From Fragilaria crotonensis (taxonomy: Eukaryota > Bacillariophyta > Fragilariophyceae > Fragilariales > Fragilariaceae): 64,000 nucleotides of DNA. The notes under the pieces are model-generated. The model was not told the origin of the DNA, made no database searches, and saw only the letters and a program-made list of their open reading frames with translations. Made by a program: the position numbers and the translations under genes. Position 1 is the stretch's first letter, and each line of letters starts with the position of its first letter. Of the stretch, positions 32,353-42,587 are shown piece by piece. The DNA is taken from positions 1 to 64,000 of the forward strand of contig JAKSYS010000118.1 in assembly GCA_022925895.1 (NCBI GenBank), written 5' to 3'.

Positions 32353-34527
32353 CAGCACACCACATGAGGAGATGTGTTGAAGGTGCCAAATCAAATAGCA
32401 TCTTCTTTGTGGTTGGAATTGTAACAACATATTGGAAGTAGCAGCCCTCATCTTGCACATTGCTGTCATGGTTCTCACCGTCATTGCAATTATCTGCAAC
32501 ATCAAGCCTGACAGTCTTCTGTTTTTTGAGAAAGCGAAAATGCTCGTTCCTTCACCTGGAGTGTATTCTTAAGGCAATCAGCATAAACTGCTGCTTGTTC
32601 CGCAGCTCTGCCAAAAGGTTATCAAGGACAATGAATTGTCATCACAGTTGCTGCTGTTCTGGTTTTTAACATCATCAGCATCATCACCCAGTTGGTCATC
32701 AGCATTCAAACCTTCATGCTGTTGTTGCTGCAGCCACAATGGAACTTTTAGCACAATGGAGCTTCTGATGTTTGGTTCCCAACCCCTTGGAAATCTGGTG
32801 CATTCACGCGTTGGATGCTACATGTTGAGGCTGCGCCCCACCGACAAAAATCACCAAATGACTCTGAATGCTTGTGATAATGATAACACTTCTCGAATGC
32901 AGGCAGTCCGAGCAGCGATGAAATGCGGATGCTATGTGGCACCAAACAAATCCCCAACGGTGCCGGAAACTTGCAAGGATGGCAAGGCATCAGGGATGCC
33001 ATCGTAGGGGTAAATTCAGAGGCCATGCAACACCAACAGAAATCACTGAACAACACAGAAAACCTACCGTCGTGATGGCACTTCTCGAACAAAGTCCAAG
33101 GAGCAGAGCACAGTTGGATATGGGACGAACCTCAGTCTAAGTGGCTGGTGGTGATGTATGACCAATCAGTTGCAGGTATCACTGGCATTGTAGCTGTGCA
33201 TCTTGAATTAAATGAAAAAATGAACACAACAAGTGAAGGAAAATCACCCATGTACTCAATAGGATTTCCTATCTTCCGCAATTTTGAAACCGGAGCGACG
33301 ATGAGTGATGTTCTTACATGTGTGAAAGATGAGCTTTTGTGGTATCCAAATATGCATCATGTTACCTTTTTACACGTATACCTAGTTATTTCATTTGGAG
33401 ACGGGGATACAAGCGTCATCGAGGACGAGACGCGACGGGATGACGTCGAAGCAAATTCGGATTGGGTTAGCAATGTATGAGTCATTAGCTAGGCCCTTCC
33501 TTATTGAGGATGAAACTTACAAAATTACCGGCCTCCTACTAAGAACAAAGTTCTCCTACTAAGAACAAAGTTACTGTCAAGATGAAATTCAGTAGGTTTT
33601 CTATTTTTCCATCATAGTTGACTGACAAAGTTGAGGGTCAACTTTGACAACCAACTTTGACAAACAGAGTTGACATGTCTGATTGGAGTTAATCAGAAGG
33701 TAGCACATGGTTCTGTTAACTAGCCGTTCACATGCCACCACAGATATGACCATGTGTTTTGTTAAATGAGTGACAGCAAAGAAAGCACATGGAGAGCAAT
33801 GATCATGCCAATAAGCATGCATCATCCTGGCAATATTGCAATGAGAGCAAGTCACCTTCCTCAGGAGACAAAGTCAGAATGCAATAATAGTTGTAGAGGA
33901 TAACAACGAAGAGTACATATGAGTTGGAGGATTAACGATCAACAAAACTCAGCCAACAAGTAGGCAAGCGTTATTTCAAATTTCAAATCATCAAGTCATC
34001 AAGATTTCCCCCTTTTCCAAATGCACATCAGTTTCCCACCAGGGTGCACCGGTGCCTTGCTTCTTTGTCAAAACTTCAGATTTACAGGCCGCTTGATCAA
34101 CATTCTCGTCAACATTGATCGTGCGGTGCAACGACTACACCGAGGAGGAGTTGGCTTCTCCATGACCGTTTTGTGCAACAGGCTACAGGCATATCAAAAT
34201 GAATGCTTCCCTGATACCCGTTGCAAGGGTTCCTTGATTGAACCAAAACATGATCTTGTAGCTGCCAATGCATTATAAATGGTAACAAGTCCGGCGTACT
34301 AGTAAGGGACACATCGCCGGCTTCTATCATGACGTGAGGCTTGGGAATGTTGCATGCTGGGTATCATTACCATGCTGACTATAGCTATAGAATATTTGAG
34401 TAGGAACTAAATTCTTCCAAGTTTTTTTCTGTTGTCATCATTCTACATGTACAGATGAAATTAAGTACACCAGCATGACACCATGGACGACAAACACCAG
34501 GTGCCTCTAGTAACAACAGGAACATAG

Positions 34528-34794
34528 CTACGGTGAAAATGCGACATTATCAAGTTTACGCACCCGGAATAGCTCAGTGTTAGTGCGGTCTACTCCAGTT
34601 CTACTATTCGATAACCGAGGGCCTTCTAGTTGTTGCAGGACATCAAGCGCTTGTGATTTATCTTGTGTCGTGCTAGCAACAAAGGATAGCAGAACTATGA
34701 GATAAAGGGCTTTTGATAACGTAGGTGCTTTAAGGATTGTGCTTAGACTTTGTCGCAGGTTTGTCGATTCGGCAGTCTTTTCCACGTCGTTCAT
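34528..34794 (-). CDS. Small putative membrane protein or first exon, 88 residues
   Basis: From an ATG at 34794: a polar N-terminus (MNDVEKTAESTNLRQSLSTI), one hydrophobic segment (ALYLIVLLSFVAS), then a polar tail. The frame contains a GTGCGT donor-like site near its end, so it may be the first exon of a longer, decayed gene. It is divergent from the plastid-targeted gene at 35007. No family recognised. Confidence 0.3.
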   Translation of the reverse strand: MNDVEKTAESTNLRQSLSTILKAPTLSKALYLIVLLSFVASTTQDKSQALDVLQQLEGPRLSNSRTGVDRTNTELFRVRKLDNVAFSP

Positions 34795-35006
34795 ACGGGA
34801 AAGGACCGTAATTTCGATGCGCGACTGAACCGCGACTCAGTCCGAATGTACAACTCCGCGCTCCGCCCACACATTTTATGTTGGATGTTTTGCGACGGTA
34901 CCGTACGCTAAGTACGAGTATAACTACAGGCGCTCCCGTTTGGTGTGGTGCGATGTGATTTGTGATGCGCCCTGTCGATGCATTCCTTCTGTGGCTCTAA
35001 TCTACC

Positions 35007-35490
35007 ATGTGGTGTTCGGATTCGTATCTTGTTGCCTCCATACTGACCTTCTTGACACTTCAGAGCGTCGCTGCCTTTGTCATCAATCCTGCCAAGGTCT
35101 TGCCTGAACAACGACGACAAAAGCGACAACAGCAGCAGCAATCGAATAGACTGTGTTCAACAGTTCGGCACCTGGCTTCCCGTCCTTACGACGAACATGA
35201 TGTTGTGGACGATGGTGACGGCGAGGACGACGACTACAACGAATATCTTCGTCAAAGTCTCGAACGGGCGAAAAACGAAAAACTAGGGGCTCCAATCCTC
35301 CCGAGTTGAAGCGCCAGCGGGCGAAAAGGGTAGAGAGCGAATTCTTGGAAGCTATGCGAAATGTGTCGGAAGAATTTCGAGATTGAAAAAGGAACTGGGA
35401 AGTGATGGAGCAGTGAATAAGTTTCTCGAACAAATCGACGACGAGGATGTACGAATCCAAGACGACAACCTGGACAGCATCTTTCAGTGA
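35007..35490 (+). CDS. Plastid-targeted unknown protein, with two frame breaks
   Basis: Starts MWCSDSYLVASILTFLTLQSVAAFVINPAK, a signal peptide ending in AAF-V, a diatom-type plastid-entry motif. A Gln/Arg-rich linker and an acidic stretch (DDGDGEDDDYNEYLRQSLERAKNEKLG) follow. The frame stops at 35307-35309, but helical, charged sequence continues in the next frame (PPELKRQRAKRVESEFLEAMRN) and again in a third (LKKELGSDGAVNKFLEQIDDEDVRI, ending DSIFQ at 35490). One base seems lost near 35285-35292 and one near 35380-35384, both beside short runs. Expected full length would be about 160 residues. The fold looks like a coiled coil; function unknown. Confidence 0.6.
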
Positions 35491-35679
35491 TATCGAACAC
35501 TATATGATATAAGATCATCATTCCCAAAGTCAGAGTCGACTGCCGCTCGACGCATGAAAGTCATGTCGACCGTGTTGTCGGTAAATACGTCAGCCACGTG
35601 CTCTGATGTAGGAGTTGTCAAGGAAACCCCGCAAGGTTGATGCAACGAGAGGAGTGTGTGGGGTAGTTACCCAAAAGCA

Positions 35680-35810
35680 TCTTGCTTGTTGCACCTAGAT
35701 AATGCTTTGATGCGGCGGATCGAATCATCGCTGGGCATCGTATTCTTCGAAAGCTCGCCAGTTCTGTCAATGTAGTTGTGCCGCAACCAGCTTAGTGACC
35801 TTCCATCAAG
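35680..35810 (-). pseudogene. Glycosyltransferase tail fragment, copy C
   Basis: Minus strand encodes SWLRHNYIDRTGELSKNTM, matching SLRHYYVDGTGKLYDEHY at the end of the 37813-39240 gene. Diverged and isolated. Confidence 0.55.
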
Positions 35811-35906
35811 CGAAGTGAGAAGAATCGCATGTCTTCTAATGGATTGACAGCTACTGCTACTTGACTTGGTGTCCAGTGACTCCACGACCATAGGTCATCA
35901 GACGAG

Positions 35907-36278
35907 TTCCGAGCATATCCCAATGCCACGGAAATCAAACAAGGCATTCTGCAGATCATCGGGGTACAGAGCTTCCACCAAAGCCACCAACTCCTTGCTG
36001 CAGAAGACATTCATTTGATCCTGCAGATTCGTGTTGCGGAAAACGGTGGCCATACTCCTCCCACGCACCCACTCGTTCCAGCAACGCCTTGGCGTCTGCT
36101 TGTGCCGTTTCCAAATGTCCAACGAAGTTGATGTAGCGCATCCGCTTCGACTGGCTGTTCCAGTGCGGATTGGGACACGCATGTGCCACGCGCACGAAAT
36201 CTTGAAACGAGCGCTCCGTAATCGGACCGCACGGGCTGTGCAGCGGGCAGCACCGCTTTGTGGCAACTTTTGTCGTCC
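35907..36278 (-). pseudogene. Truncated sulfotransferase 3' fragment
   Basis: Shares the last third of the intact gene at 56832-58001: VHVARACPNPHWNSQS (here ACPNPHWNSQSKRM), RYINFVGHLETAQAD, LLERVGAW, NTNLQDQMNVFCSKELVALVEALYP and the end FDFRGIGICSELV. The 5' two thirds, including both PAPS sites, are absent and the frame changes at least once, so it cannot make a working enzyme. Confidence 0.8.
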
Positions 36279-37990
36279 GCAGCGGTCAAAACCTCTCCTA
36301 CTTCACTCTTTTCCTTGTCAGGTTCTTTCAAAAGCGTTAAACCCCAAGCAACTCGCCATTAGTTGCTAAAACCTTGAACCTAAGTGCCAAACTTGACAGA
36401 TTATCTGATAGTGCGTTCTACTGCTGATAATGAAGTTCGATTCCTTGGCTCTCCTCCCTCTCATTGCCTGCGTAAATGTCGCATGTGGTCAGGGAACTGT
36501 AACCTGGTCGGTCCTAGACAAGGCACTTCCAAAACCGATATCCTCGGACATGACAGCAACTGCTGGCCCTGATGGTTTGATCTACATTGCAGGTGGTTGC
36601 GACGCCAGAAATGGTAATGTCTTCAACATCACTACAACCTACTTCGACTGCCTTTCCTCAACCGATGACTTCCTTTCCTTCAATCCTGAAACCTACGCTT
36701 GTGTTTTGATAGAACTCCTTCCTCGACCGCATTACCACCACGCGGCAGCTGTGAGCAACAACGTCAGTTACACCGCTCGTTCCAGTGTCTGGCGCATTAC
36801 CTCAGCTACCGTGGACTCGGTCGAGATTGAGGCGGTTGCCCTGCTCTAGGTGGCCCGTGGCTACATCCACGCCGTCAACAACGACAAGGGTGAGGCCTTT
36901 GTCGTGAGTGGCTGTCCGGACCAGAATAATTTCTACGCACCGTTGTGTTGCCGGTGAAGTACGAGATTGCCTCGGATACTTGGACCTTTTTGGATGACGT
37001 GAATTTCCCAGGTGGCGACTAGGCACTCGTGGAATTGGATGGCGTTTTGTTTACCGTTGGTGGCGACGACCAGGTCGATCCCACGTGCGCTCCAACCATC
37101 GACCCTACGGACCCAGGTGAAGCGACTGTCGCCCTTGACGACGTTGAAATGCTGGACGATAGTGGTTCTTGGACAACTGTGGCGAGTATTCCTCACGCTC
37201 GTTTCCGATTCGATGCCGAGGCGGTGGGAAGCCAGATCTTCGTACTTGGTGGACAGAATGCCTACAATACGACCTGCCAGTGTTACTATGCATCCGACGA
37301 AATTCTTGTTTCAACCAAGGGGTCTGCGCCAGCCAAGCTCTGCTCCAGGCGGGGCGCCGACGACGAGTAGTGCCCAGTACAACAGTGTCATTGCCGCATT
37401 CATGTGCGTTGCAATTGGTGTGGCTGGCCTAGCCTAAAGTTTTGGCACCTAGTTTCCCATTTCACTTCATTTAGCCGAACTCTCCAAACTGATACTAACA
37501 AGTTTGAAACCAGGTAGTTACAAAAGCGATGCTGCAATTGGAAACGCCCACCTGGTGAGAACCTCAGAGTTTCTGAGCTCAGTATCACTGCACCGGTACT
37601 TGCTTCTACTTTCGGTTGATAACTTCAGCGCTCAATTGTCTTACAGTTCCGAAAGTGAGAATCGATTGCCGCTCGAGCAATAAAGGTCGTGTCACCCTGC
37701 GTATCCATAACGATGACAGCCATGGTGATGTATAAGCCGTGATAGAAGCTCCACGAGGTAGATGCTACGAGAGGAGTTCAAGTACACTTAGCCAGCAAAA
37801 CGAACTTGTTCTTTACGTTATGCTATGATTCGGCGGATTCAATCGTAGGTACGCATAGTGTTCGTCGTACAGCTTACCGGTTCCATCAACGTAGTAGTGC
37901 CGCAAACTGCTAAATGCCTGTGTGTTCGTACAGAAAAATGGTATTCTGAAAACCGTAGTACCAGTGCGATTCCTGCTGAACATCTAGATG
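36278..37990. repeat. Segmental duplication block B
   Basis: Second copy of block A (27329-29345): shared promoter, kelch gene copy, 3' spacer with CCGAAAAGTGAGAATCRATYGCCGCTCGAG-like sequence, and glycosyltransferase tail, here still joined to the rest of its gene. Confidence 0.75.
36430..37437 (+). pseudogene. Broken copy of the kelch-repeat gene
   Basis: Close relative of 27476-28818. The first exon is kept (MKFDSLALLPLIACVNVACG...), but HAAAVSNN joins directly to VSYTARSS, so the intron and about 46 codons (the second and third blades) are gone. In-frame TAG codons follow near 36847 and 37018, a frame change occurs near 36940-36960, and a 4-bp duplication (AGCC) near 37330 shifts the last exon out of the SAPGGAPTTSS frame. 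The end NSVIAAFMCVAIGVAGLA is still recognisable. Clearly dead and older than the single-base breaks seen in psbQ. Confidence 0.9.
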
Positions 37991-39240
37991 AACTCCTTCG
38001 TAAAAGCCACCAATCTGATGCCCTGGTTGAATAGCAAGAGCACTTGTGAAAATGAGCTCCCCGATACGTAGACAATATCCGAGTTTACAAAGAGATCGAT
38101 TGCTTCCAACTCATTTGTGCTCGACTTCCAGAATCATTTGATGCTTTTAAAATCCTCGTAAAGTTTGGCAAGGAATTTGTGCGATCTCGGGAGCATGCCA
38201 GGTTCTGATGGCCATTCTCCCACAACATTCTGAGCTACCATCGCTCGCATTGTATCACCAATACTTCCACGGTGATCGGCCTGAAAATAAGCCCAGTAGA
38301 TGTTAACTGTGTGGTTAGAACCGACTTCAAGTTCCACAATGTCCATCAAGGCATTCAACACATTGCGCCAGTACGATTCCGACGCCTTGAGAACAATGTC
38401 TCCCACTCTCAGATGAAAGACAGCATTCAGTGCATGCTTTGCTCCATCATCATAGGGAACAAGATTATCATGCGTCTCTGTTTCAACTGTTGTTGCATTA
38501 ATATCACCAGCCTTTGTCGTAGTCCGAAATGCAGTGGCGATACTTTTGTGTTGCTGATACCAAGGAATAATTGCATGTTCCAGTAGATGATTGTCTCGCA
38601 GAAAGCTATCGATAAATGCCAGAAGATCACCATGCCCAGGGGATCTTCGTTTCTGTTCTTCGGAGGGCCAAATCTCCGAACCACCGGCTTCAATCCATTG
38701 AATGATCTTGTTATCCGTGGCCAATTTGGAAATGTCTTGCCTTTTGAGATAGTTAAACCTGGTTGTCTTCAAGGTGCGATTGGGAAATCTAGCGTTACAA
38801 GACGGAAAGACAGGTTCGAGAAGGAGATGATATAGCTCCAAGCCATATCCAAAATTTTCTGTATCAAAACAATAGCAATATCCTTTCATCATGGCAGCAT
38901 GCCAAAACACGTAAAAATTTTGCATCGTTCGGTGACCGATTCCGGCAATCCAGGATTTTGCTTTGGCGGCAACAACCAAACGTTGATCTGGACATGATGA
39001 AAGATCGATTCGTTTTGCTGCTCTGCTTGCTGGAGTCGCCTGATCGGTTGGAGTGAGAGCATGTTGGTTTGTTAGTCCACCCGTGTGTGCAAGCACCTTC
39101 TTGGAACCTGACTCGGATTTGTTTGTTGAATATACAATCAGTACATCTGTGAAGTTTTGCAGACTTAAAATGAAGACCGCAGTTAATACTGCCACAAGTA
39201 CATGAGAGCGATGCGAATGTATGGAGAAGCGTCGTGCCAT
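37813..39240 (-). pseudogene. Fucosyltransferase-like type II membrane protein with two in-frame stops
   Basis: The ATG at 39240 opens 368 codons: a signal anchor (HVLVAVLTAVFILSLQ), then KAKSWIAGIGHRTMQNFYVFWHAAMMKGYCYCFD and later AVFHLRVGDIVLKASESYW. The H-x-R-x-G-D motif is typical of the fucosyltransferase GT-B group (GT11/GT23/GT65-like), where Arg contacts GDP-fucose. A TGA at 38134-38136 ends the open frame, yet the same frame continues with SDIVYVSGSSFSQVLLLFNQ, a TAG at 37984-37986, then FSSLRHYYVDGTGKLYDEHYA and a final TAA at 37813. The G-SSF-Q segment is what family members have near the C-terminus. Both stops are one C-to-T change from Arg and Gln codons. Probably a recent pseudogene; a truncated active product is less likely. 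Confidence 0.65.
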
Positions 39241-39685
39241 GATTTGTACACCTCATCAACAGTCTCTAGAGAGCCTAGAGTTCAGGACACAGTTGTTGAG
39301 TCGACGATGGATGGATGTACGTCGCTCTATTCTGGAAAACGCGAAGCAGACTTCAATGCAGGATCGCAGAAAGCATTCAATATACACATATACATACAAA
39401 TATAATACGTATAGTACTATTGCAGTAGCAGTATATTTTAGTTTAATACATGTATATATGTGACAGGTTATGCATAAACTCCGAGCATAATACTCCAGTA
39501 CTCCAGTACAGTTCAATTACGTAGACAACTACAGTATTTTATACGGAGTATCGTGCACTTATGTACAGTACCTATGATATGGAATATGGAGTACTACTGG
39601 TACAAGTAGTACGACTACAGCACATCAGCACATCAGCATACTACATGTACTACAAGTACTCGAGTAATCCGGTGTCCGGAGTACA
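39241..39685. other. Intergenic, AT- and GTAC-rich
   Basis: No gene. Dense in TATA/ATAC and AGTACTCCAGTACT words (39490-39660). Ends at the target site of the first copia element. Confidence 0.5.
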
Positions 39686-39689
39686 TAAC

Positions 39690-39846
39690 CAAGTAAACAG
39701 TGCTACAGTAGCGTGTGTGCGAATGGATGCTGACGTGTACTGCCAGAAGTAAATCCAACCACGAGTCTGTACGTAGAGGTAGACACAACTTTTTATTCTT
39801 TTCTTTCTTTTAACGTAAGTAGCTTTACGATGACTACTTTTATCTG
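39690..39846 (+). repeat. 5' LTR of copia element 1
   Basis: 157 bp, from CAAGTAAACA to TTTTATCTG. It has 5'-CA...TG-3' ends rather than the usual TG...CA. Confidence 0.85.
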
Positions 39847-40079
39847 GTTTATCAGACCCAAGGCTCGACGAATGATACTATGATATGGCACGCTATGAGC
39901 GTTACCATGACATGCTTCGGCATTGACTTACCTGACCTCGGTCATGGATATCCTTCGTGCTTCGGCATTGAAATTCTGACTTCGGTCATGAACACGGCCA
40001 CCTTGCGTGGTACGAACGATGACGATGATCTTACACGATCCTTTATATTACGTATTATACAGAACAACACGACGCAAAT

Positions 40080-42587
40080 ATGGACGGACTTACCGTTGTA
40101 GACGCAATGGTCGCGTGTGGATTGGACCATGATGCCCTGTTCATGGAGGAAACACAAGCACAACGCCTCGCGTCAGACATTTTCGGTAATCAGTTCTCAG
40201 CATGTTTGGACGTCACATTCAAGGAGCTTGACGAACACTTCAAGACCTACGGTGATTTGACGGTTGCCCAGGGACGAATCCAAGTCCGTGTCGGGGTCAG
40301 GAAACATATCAAAGCGTTTGTGCAATGGACACGCGATGAGTTGCGCCTTGGTCGCAATCCGGCCTTGACCCCCTTTCCAATTGCACAAGTGGCAGACCTC
40401 ATTCGTCGTTACAAGACGCATGAGAAGTACTTGACCGATTCCAAGATCTTGTCGGATGCAGCGAAGCCCGATAAATTCAAGGAGTCCACCAAGTGGGAGG
40501 ATTGGAAACCAACGTTTCTTAATTACCTACGTTCCATACCTGGACGTGATGGGATTCCCCTTAAATATGTCTGCAGAGACAACGATGAGGCGGACAGAGA
40601 TGCAATGAGTGAGGATTTTCTTGATGACTACGTCGCCGCTGCGCCATTGGAAGGCAATTCGTATGCTATCGACACGGCCCAGGTACATACGTTCCTGTTG
40701 AACTTCGTGATGGGAAACGATACTGCCGAGGCCAAGATCCAGGGCCTGAGGCGCGCTAACGACGGCCGCGAAGCATTCAAACGCTTGGTCGAACATTATG
40801 AGGGTGTGGGTATCCACGCCATCGATATTCGTGAGGCAGACGAAGTAATCAAGACTCTGTTTTATAGCGGAGAAAAAGCACCACACATGTGGTGGTCTGA
40901 GTTCGAGAAACGACTCACTCGGGCGTTCAACGCATACGTAAAACGCGAAGGGCGCATCGTCTACTCCGACTCCATGAAGATCAGGATGCTCATTGACAAA
41001 ATTAAGGCGGATTTTTTGACACCGACCAAGGCACAGCTTGAGATAGAACTCTCACGAATGCCTTTGACGATTACATATGAGCAATCCTTGGCCTTATTTC
41101 GGAACATGGTCAACCAGAAACATCCGCCACAGATGAACGCCGCCAATAATCGAACGCGCCGGCAGGTGAATGAAGTTTCCACTGGGCGCGGTTCCAGGGG
41201 ACGTGGCGGTGGCGGACGAGGTGGTCGAGGCGGCCGTCACGGAAAAGGTGGTAGTCGTGGTAATACACGGACCCGAACCGACAGTCGGATGATCACCCTA
41301 ACTGACGGAACTCAAATTGAGTACCATGCTTCCTTTAATTTCCCCCGACACGTATATCTTAAAATGAAACAAGAAGATAAAGATACTCTAAAACGTGAAC
41401 GAGCAGCATACAATCAAGGCCAAGGTCGTGGATCCCGCAGCGAAATTCAAGAATTGCGATCTCAAATCCAAGAACTACAGCAGGCCAACTCTGTCGTAAC
41501 GCCACCTGCTGATACAGTTTCTGTACGATCGCACATCAGTCAGATCACGACCGGTACTAACGTCATGGGCGGACGTAACGAACAGGCGAACAATAGAGAT
41601 GCGCGTCGAGCCGCTGCCGTCCTTACCACGCGTCACGTTCGTACGACAACAACTAAGGCCTGGACGGATCCACCGGCGAATACGACGGCGGAGAACGAGT
41701 GCGATACTAACGCAGACACCTGCTGTCTCGGTCGCAATTTCGTTGTTCTCAATCCAACGTTCCGCACAGCCGACGTCTACGCTTATGACGCAAGCATCAA
41801 GCCTATTGAGAACGTTCCCATCGTCTCGGGTGCCACGGCTTACGACGACCCTGACTCTCGTAAGACGTTCATTTTAGTCTTCAACGAGTCTTTGTACTAT
41901 GGTGATTGCCTGGATCATACCTTGATCAACCCCAACCAGGTTCGTGCATTTGGTATACCCTTTTGGGATAATCCATATGACACGACTCGATCCCTTTCCA
42001 TCGACATTGACACAGATTTGCGTATTCCTTTACGCGCCCACGGCACCAAGCTCATGTTCCGTACACGCGTCCCCACCAATGAGGAATTGGTAACATGTGA
42101 TCACATACAAATGACGAGTTCCCATCCCTGGAATCCCACCGAGGTTTCCATGTTACAAGCAACGAATCAAGGCGGAAGTATATCTCGTCCCCCGTGGAAG
42201 CGGCAAGTGGCGACAGTTGACTCAACATATGAGCGATACGAGTACCTCGACCTGGACTCTGATGATGCTTGGTTGGACTCGATTGATCCGTCCCTTGTAC
42301 GACTCGGTGAGCGGATAAGTGAGGTTAAGCAACGATCTTGTGCACAAGTCGAAACGGTTTACGATCACACGGAGATCTCAGCTCGTCGCACATTCGTGAG
42401 TGACGAACGGCACGTAAAAGTGACTGCAGAAGCGCTGGCGGATAAGTTCGGCATAAGTTTACCACGTGCGCAGCGTACACTCCGGGTAACGACACAAAGA
42501 GGTGTGCGATCAGCCATCCTCCCAATTAGTCGACGATATAGGGCAGATCGGATGTTCTCGATAGGGCAGATCGGATGTTCTCCGTGA
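40080..42587 (+). CDS. copia element 1: gag and protease frame
   Basis: 835-codon open frame of the retroelement. A gag-like helical domain is followed by an Arg/Gly-rich nucleic-acid-binding stretch (about residues 362-395) and a protease-like region. Retroelement fossil; no host function implied. Confidence 0.85.
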   Translation: MDGLTVVDAMVACGLDHDALFMEETQAQRLASDIFGNQFSACLDVTFKELDEHFKTYGDLTVAQGRIQVRVGVRKHIKAFVQWTRDELRLGRNPALTPFPIAQVADLIRRYKTHEKYLTDSKILSDAAKPDKFKESTKWEDWKPTFLNYLRSIPGRDGIPLKYVCRDNDEADRDAMSEDFLDDYVAAAPLEGNSYAIDTAQVHTFLLNFVMGNDTAEAKIQGLRRANDGREAFKRLVEHYEGVGIHAIDIREADEVIKTLFYSGEKAPHMWWSEFEKRLTRAFNAYVKREGRIVYSDSMKIRMLIDKIKADFLTPTKAQLEIELSRMPLTITYEQSLALFRNMVNQKHPPQMNAANNRTRRQVNEVSTGRGSRGRGGGGRGGRGGRHGKGGSRGNTRTRTDSRMITLTDGTQIEYHASFNFPRHVYLKMKQEDKDTLKRERAAYNQGQGRGSRSEIQELRSQIQELQQANSVVTPPADTVSVRSHISQITTGTNVMGGRNEQANNRDARRAAAVLTTRHVRTTTTKAWTDPPANTTAENECDTNADTCCLGRNFVVLNPTFRTADVYAYDASIKPIENVPIVSGATAYDDPDSRKTFILVFNESLYYGDCLDHTLINPNQVRAFGIPFWDNPYDTTRSLSIDIDTDLRIPLRAHGTKLMFRTRVPTNEELVTCDHIQMTSSHPWNPTEVSMLQATNQGGSISRPPWKRQVATVDSTYERYEYLDLDSDDAWLDSIDPSLVRLGERISEVKQRSCAQVETVYDHTEISARRTFVSDERHVKVTAEALADKFGISLPRAQRTLRVTTQRGVRSAILPISRRYRADRMFSIGQIGCSP

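Larger units (their letters stand above)
30239..35006. other. Gene-poor region with transposase debris
   Basis: About 4.8 kb with no confident gene apart from a degenerate transposase-like stretch and a small membrane-protein frame listed separately. Other frames (for example 32636-33007, 33154-33480, 34021-34278) show no domain and unusual composition. Confidence 0.45.
35520..36278. repeat. Segmental duplication block C (glycosyltransferase tail and sulfotransferase fragment)
   Basis: Parallels block D (about 56440-57262): the same order of TGCCGCTCGA-x-GCATGAA-type spacer, glycosyltransferase tail, GGTCATCAGACGAGTT spacer, and sulfotransferase 3' end. At 36278 it passes directly into the kelch promoter of block B, a duplication junction. 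Confidence 0.7.

Noticed and set aside
34555-34625. tRNA-like stretch (TAGCTCAGTGTTAGTGCG then ATTCGATAACC)
   Set aside because: Box A and box B are suggestive, but I could not fold acceptor and anticodon stems, and it overlaps a reading frame.
35897-36369. Overlapping frames on both strands at 36.0 kb
   Set aside because: They are the truncated sulfotransferase fragment and its shadows, not a separate gene.
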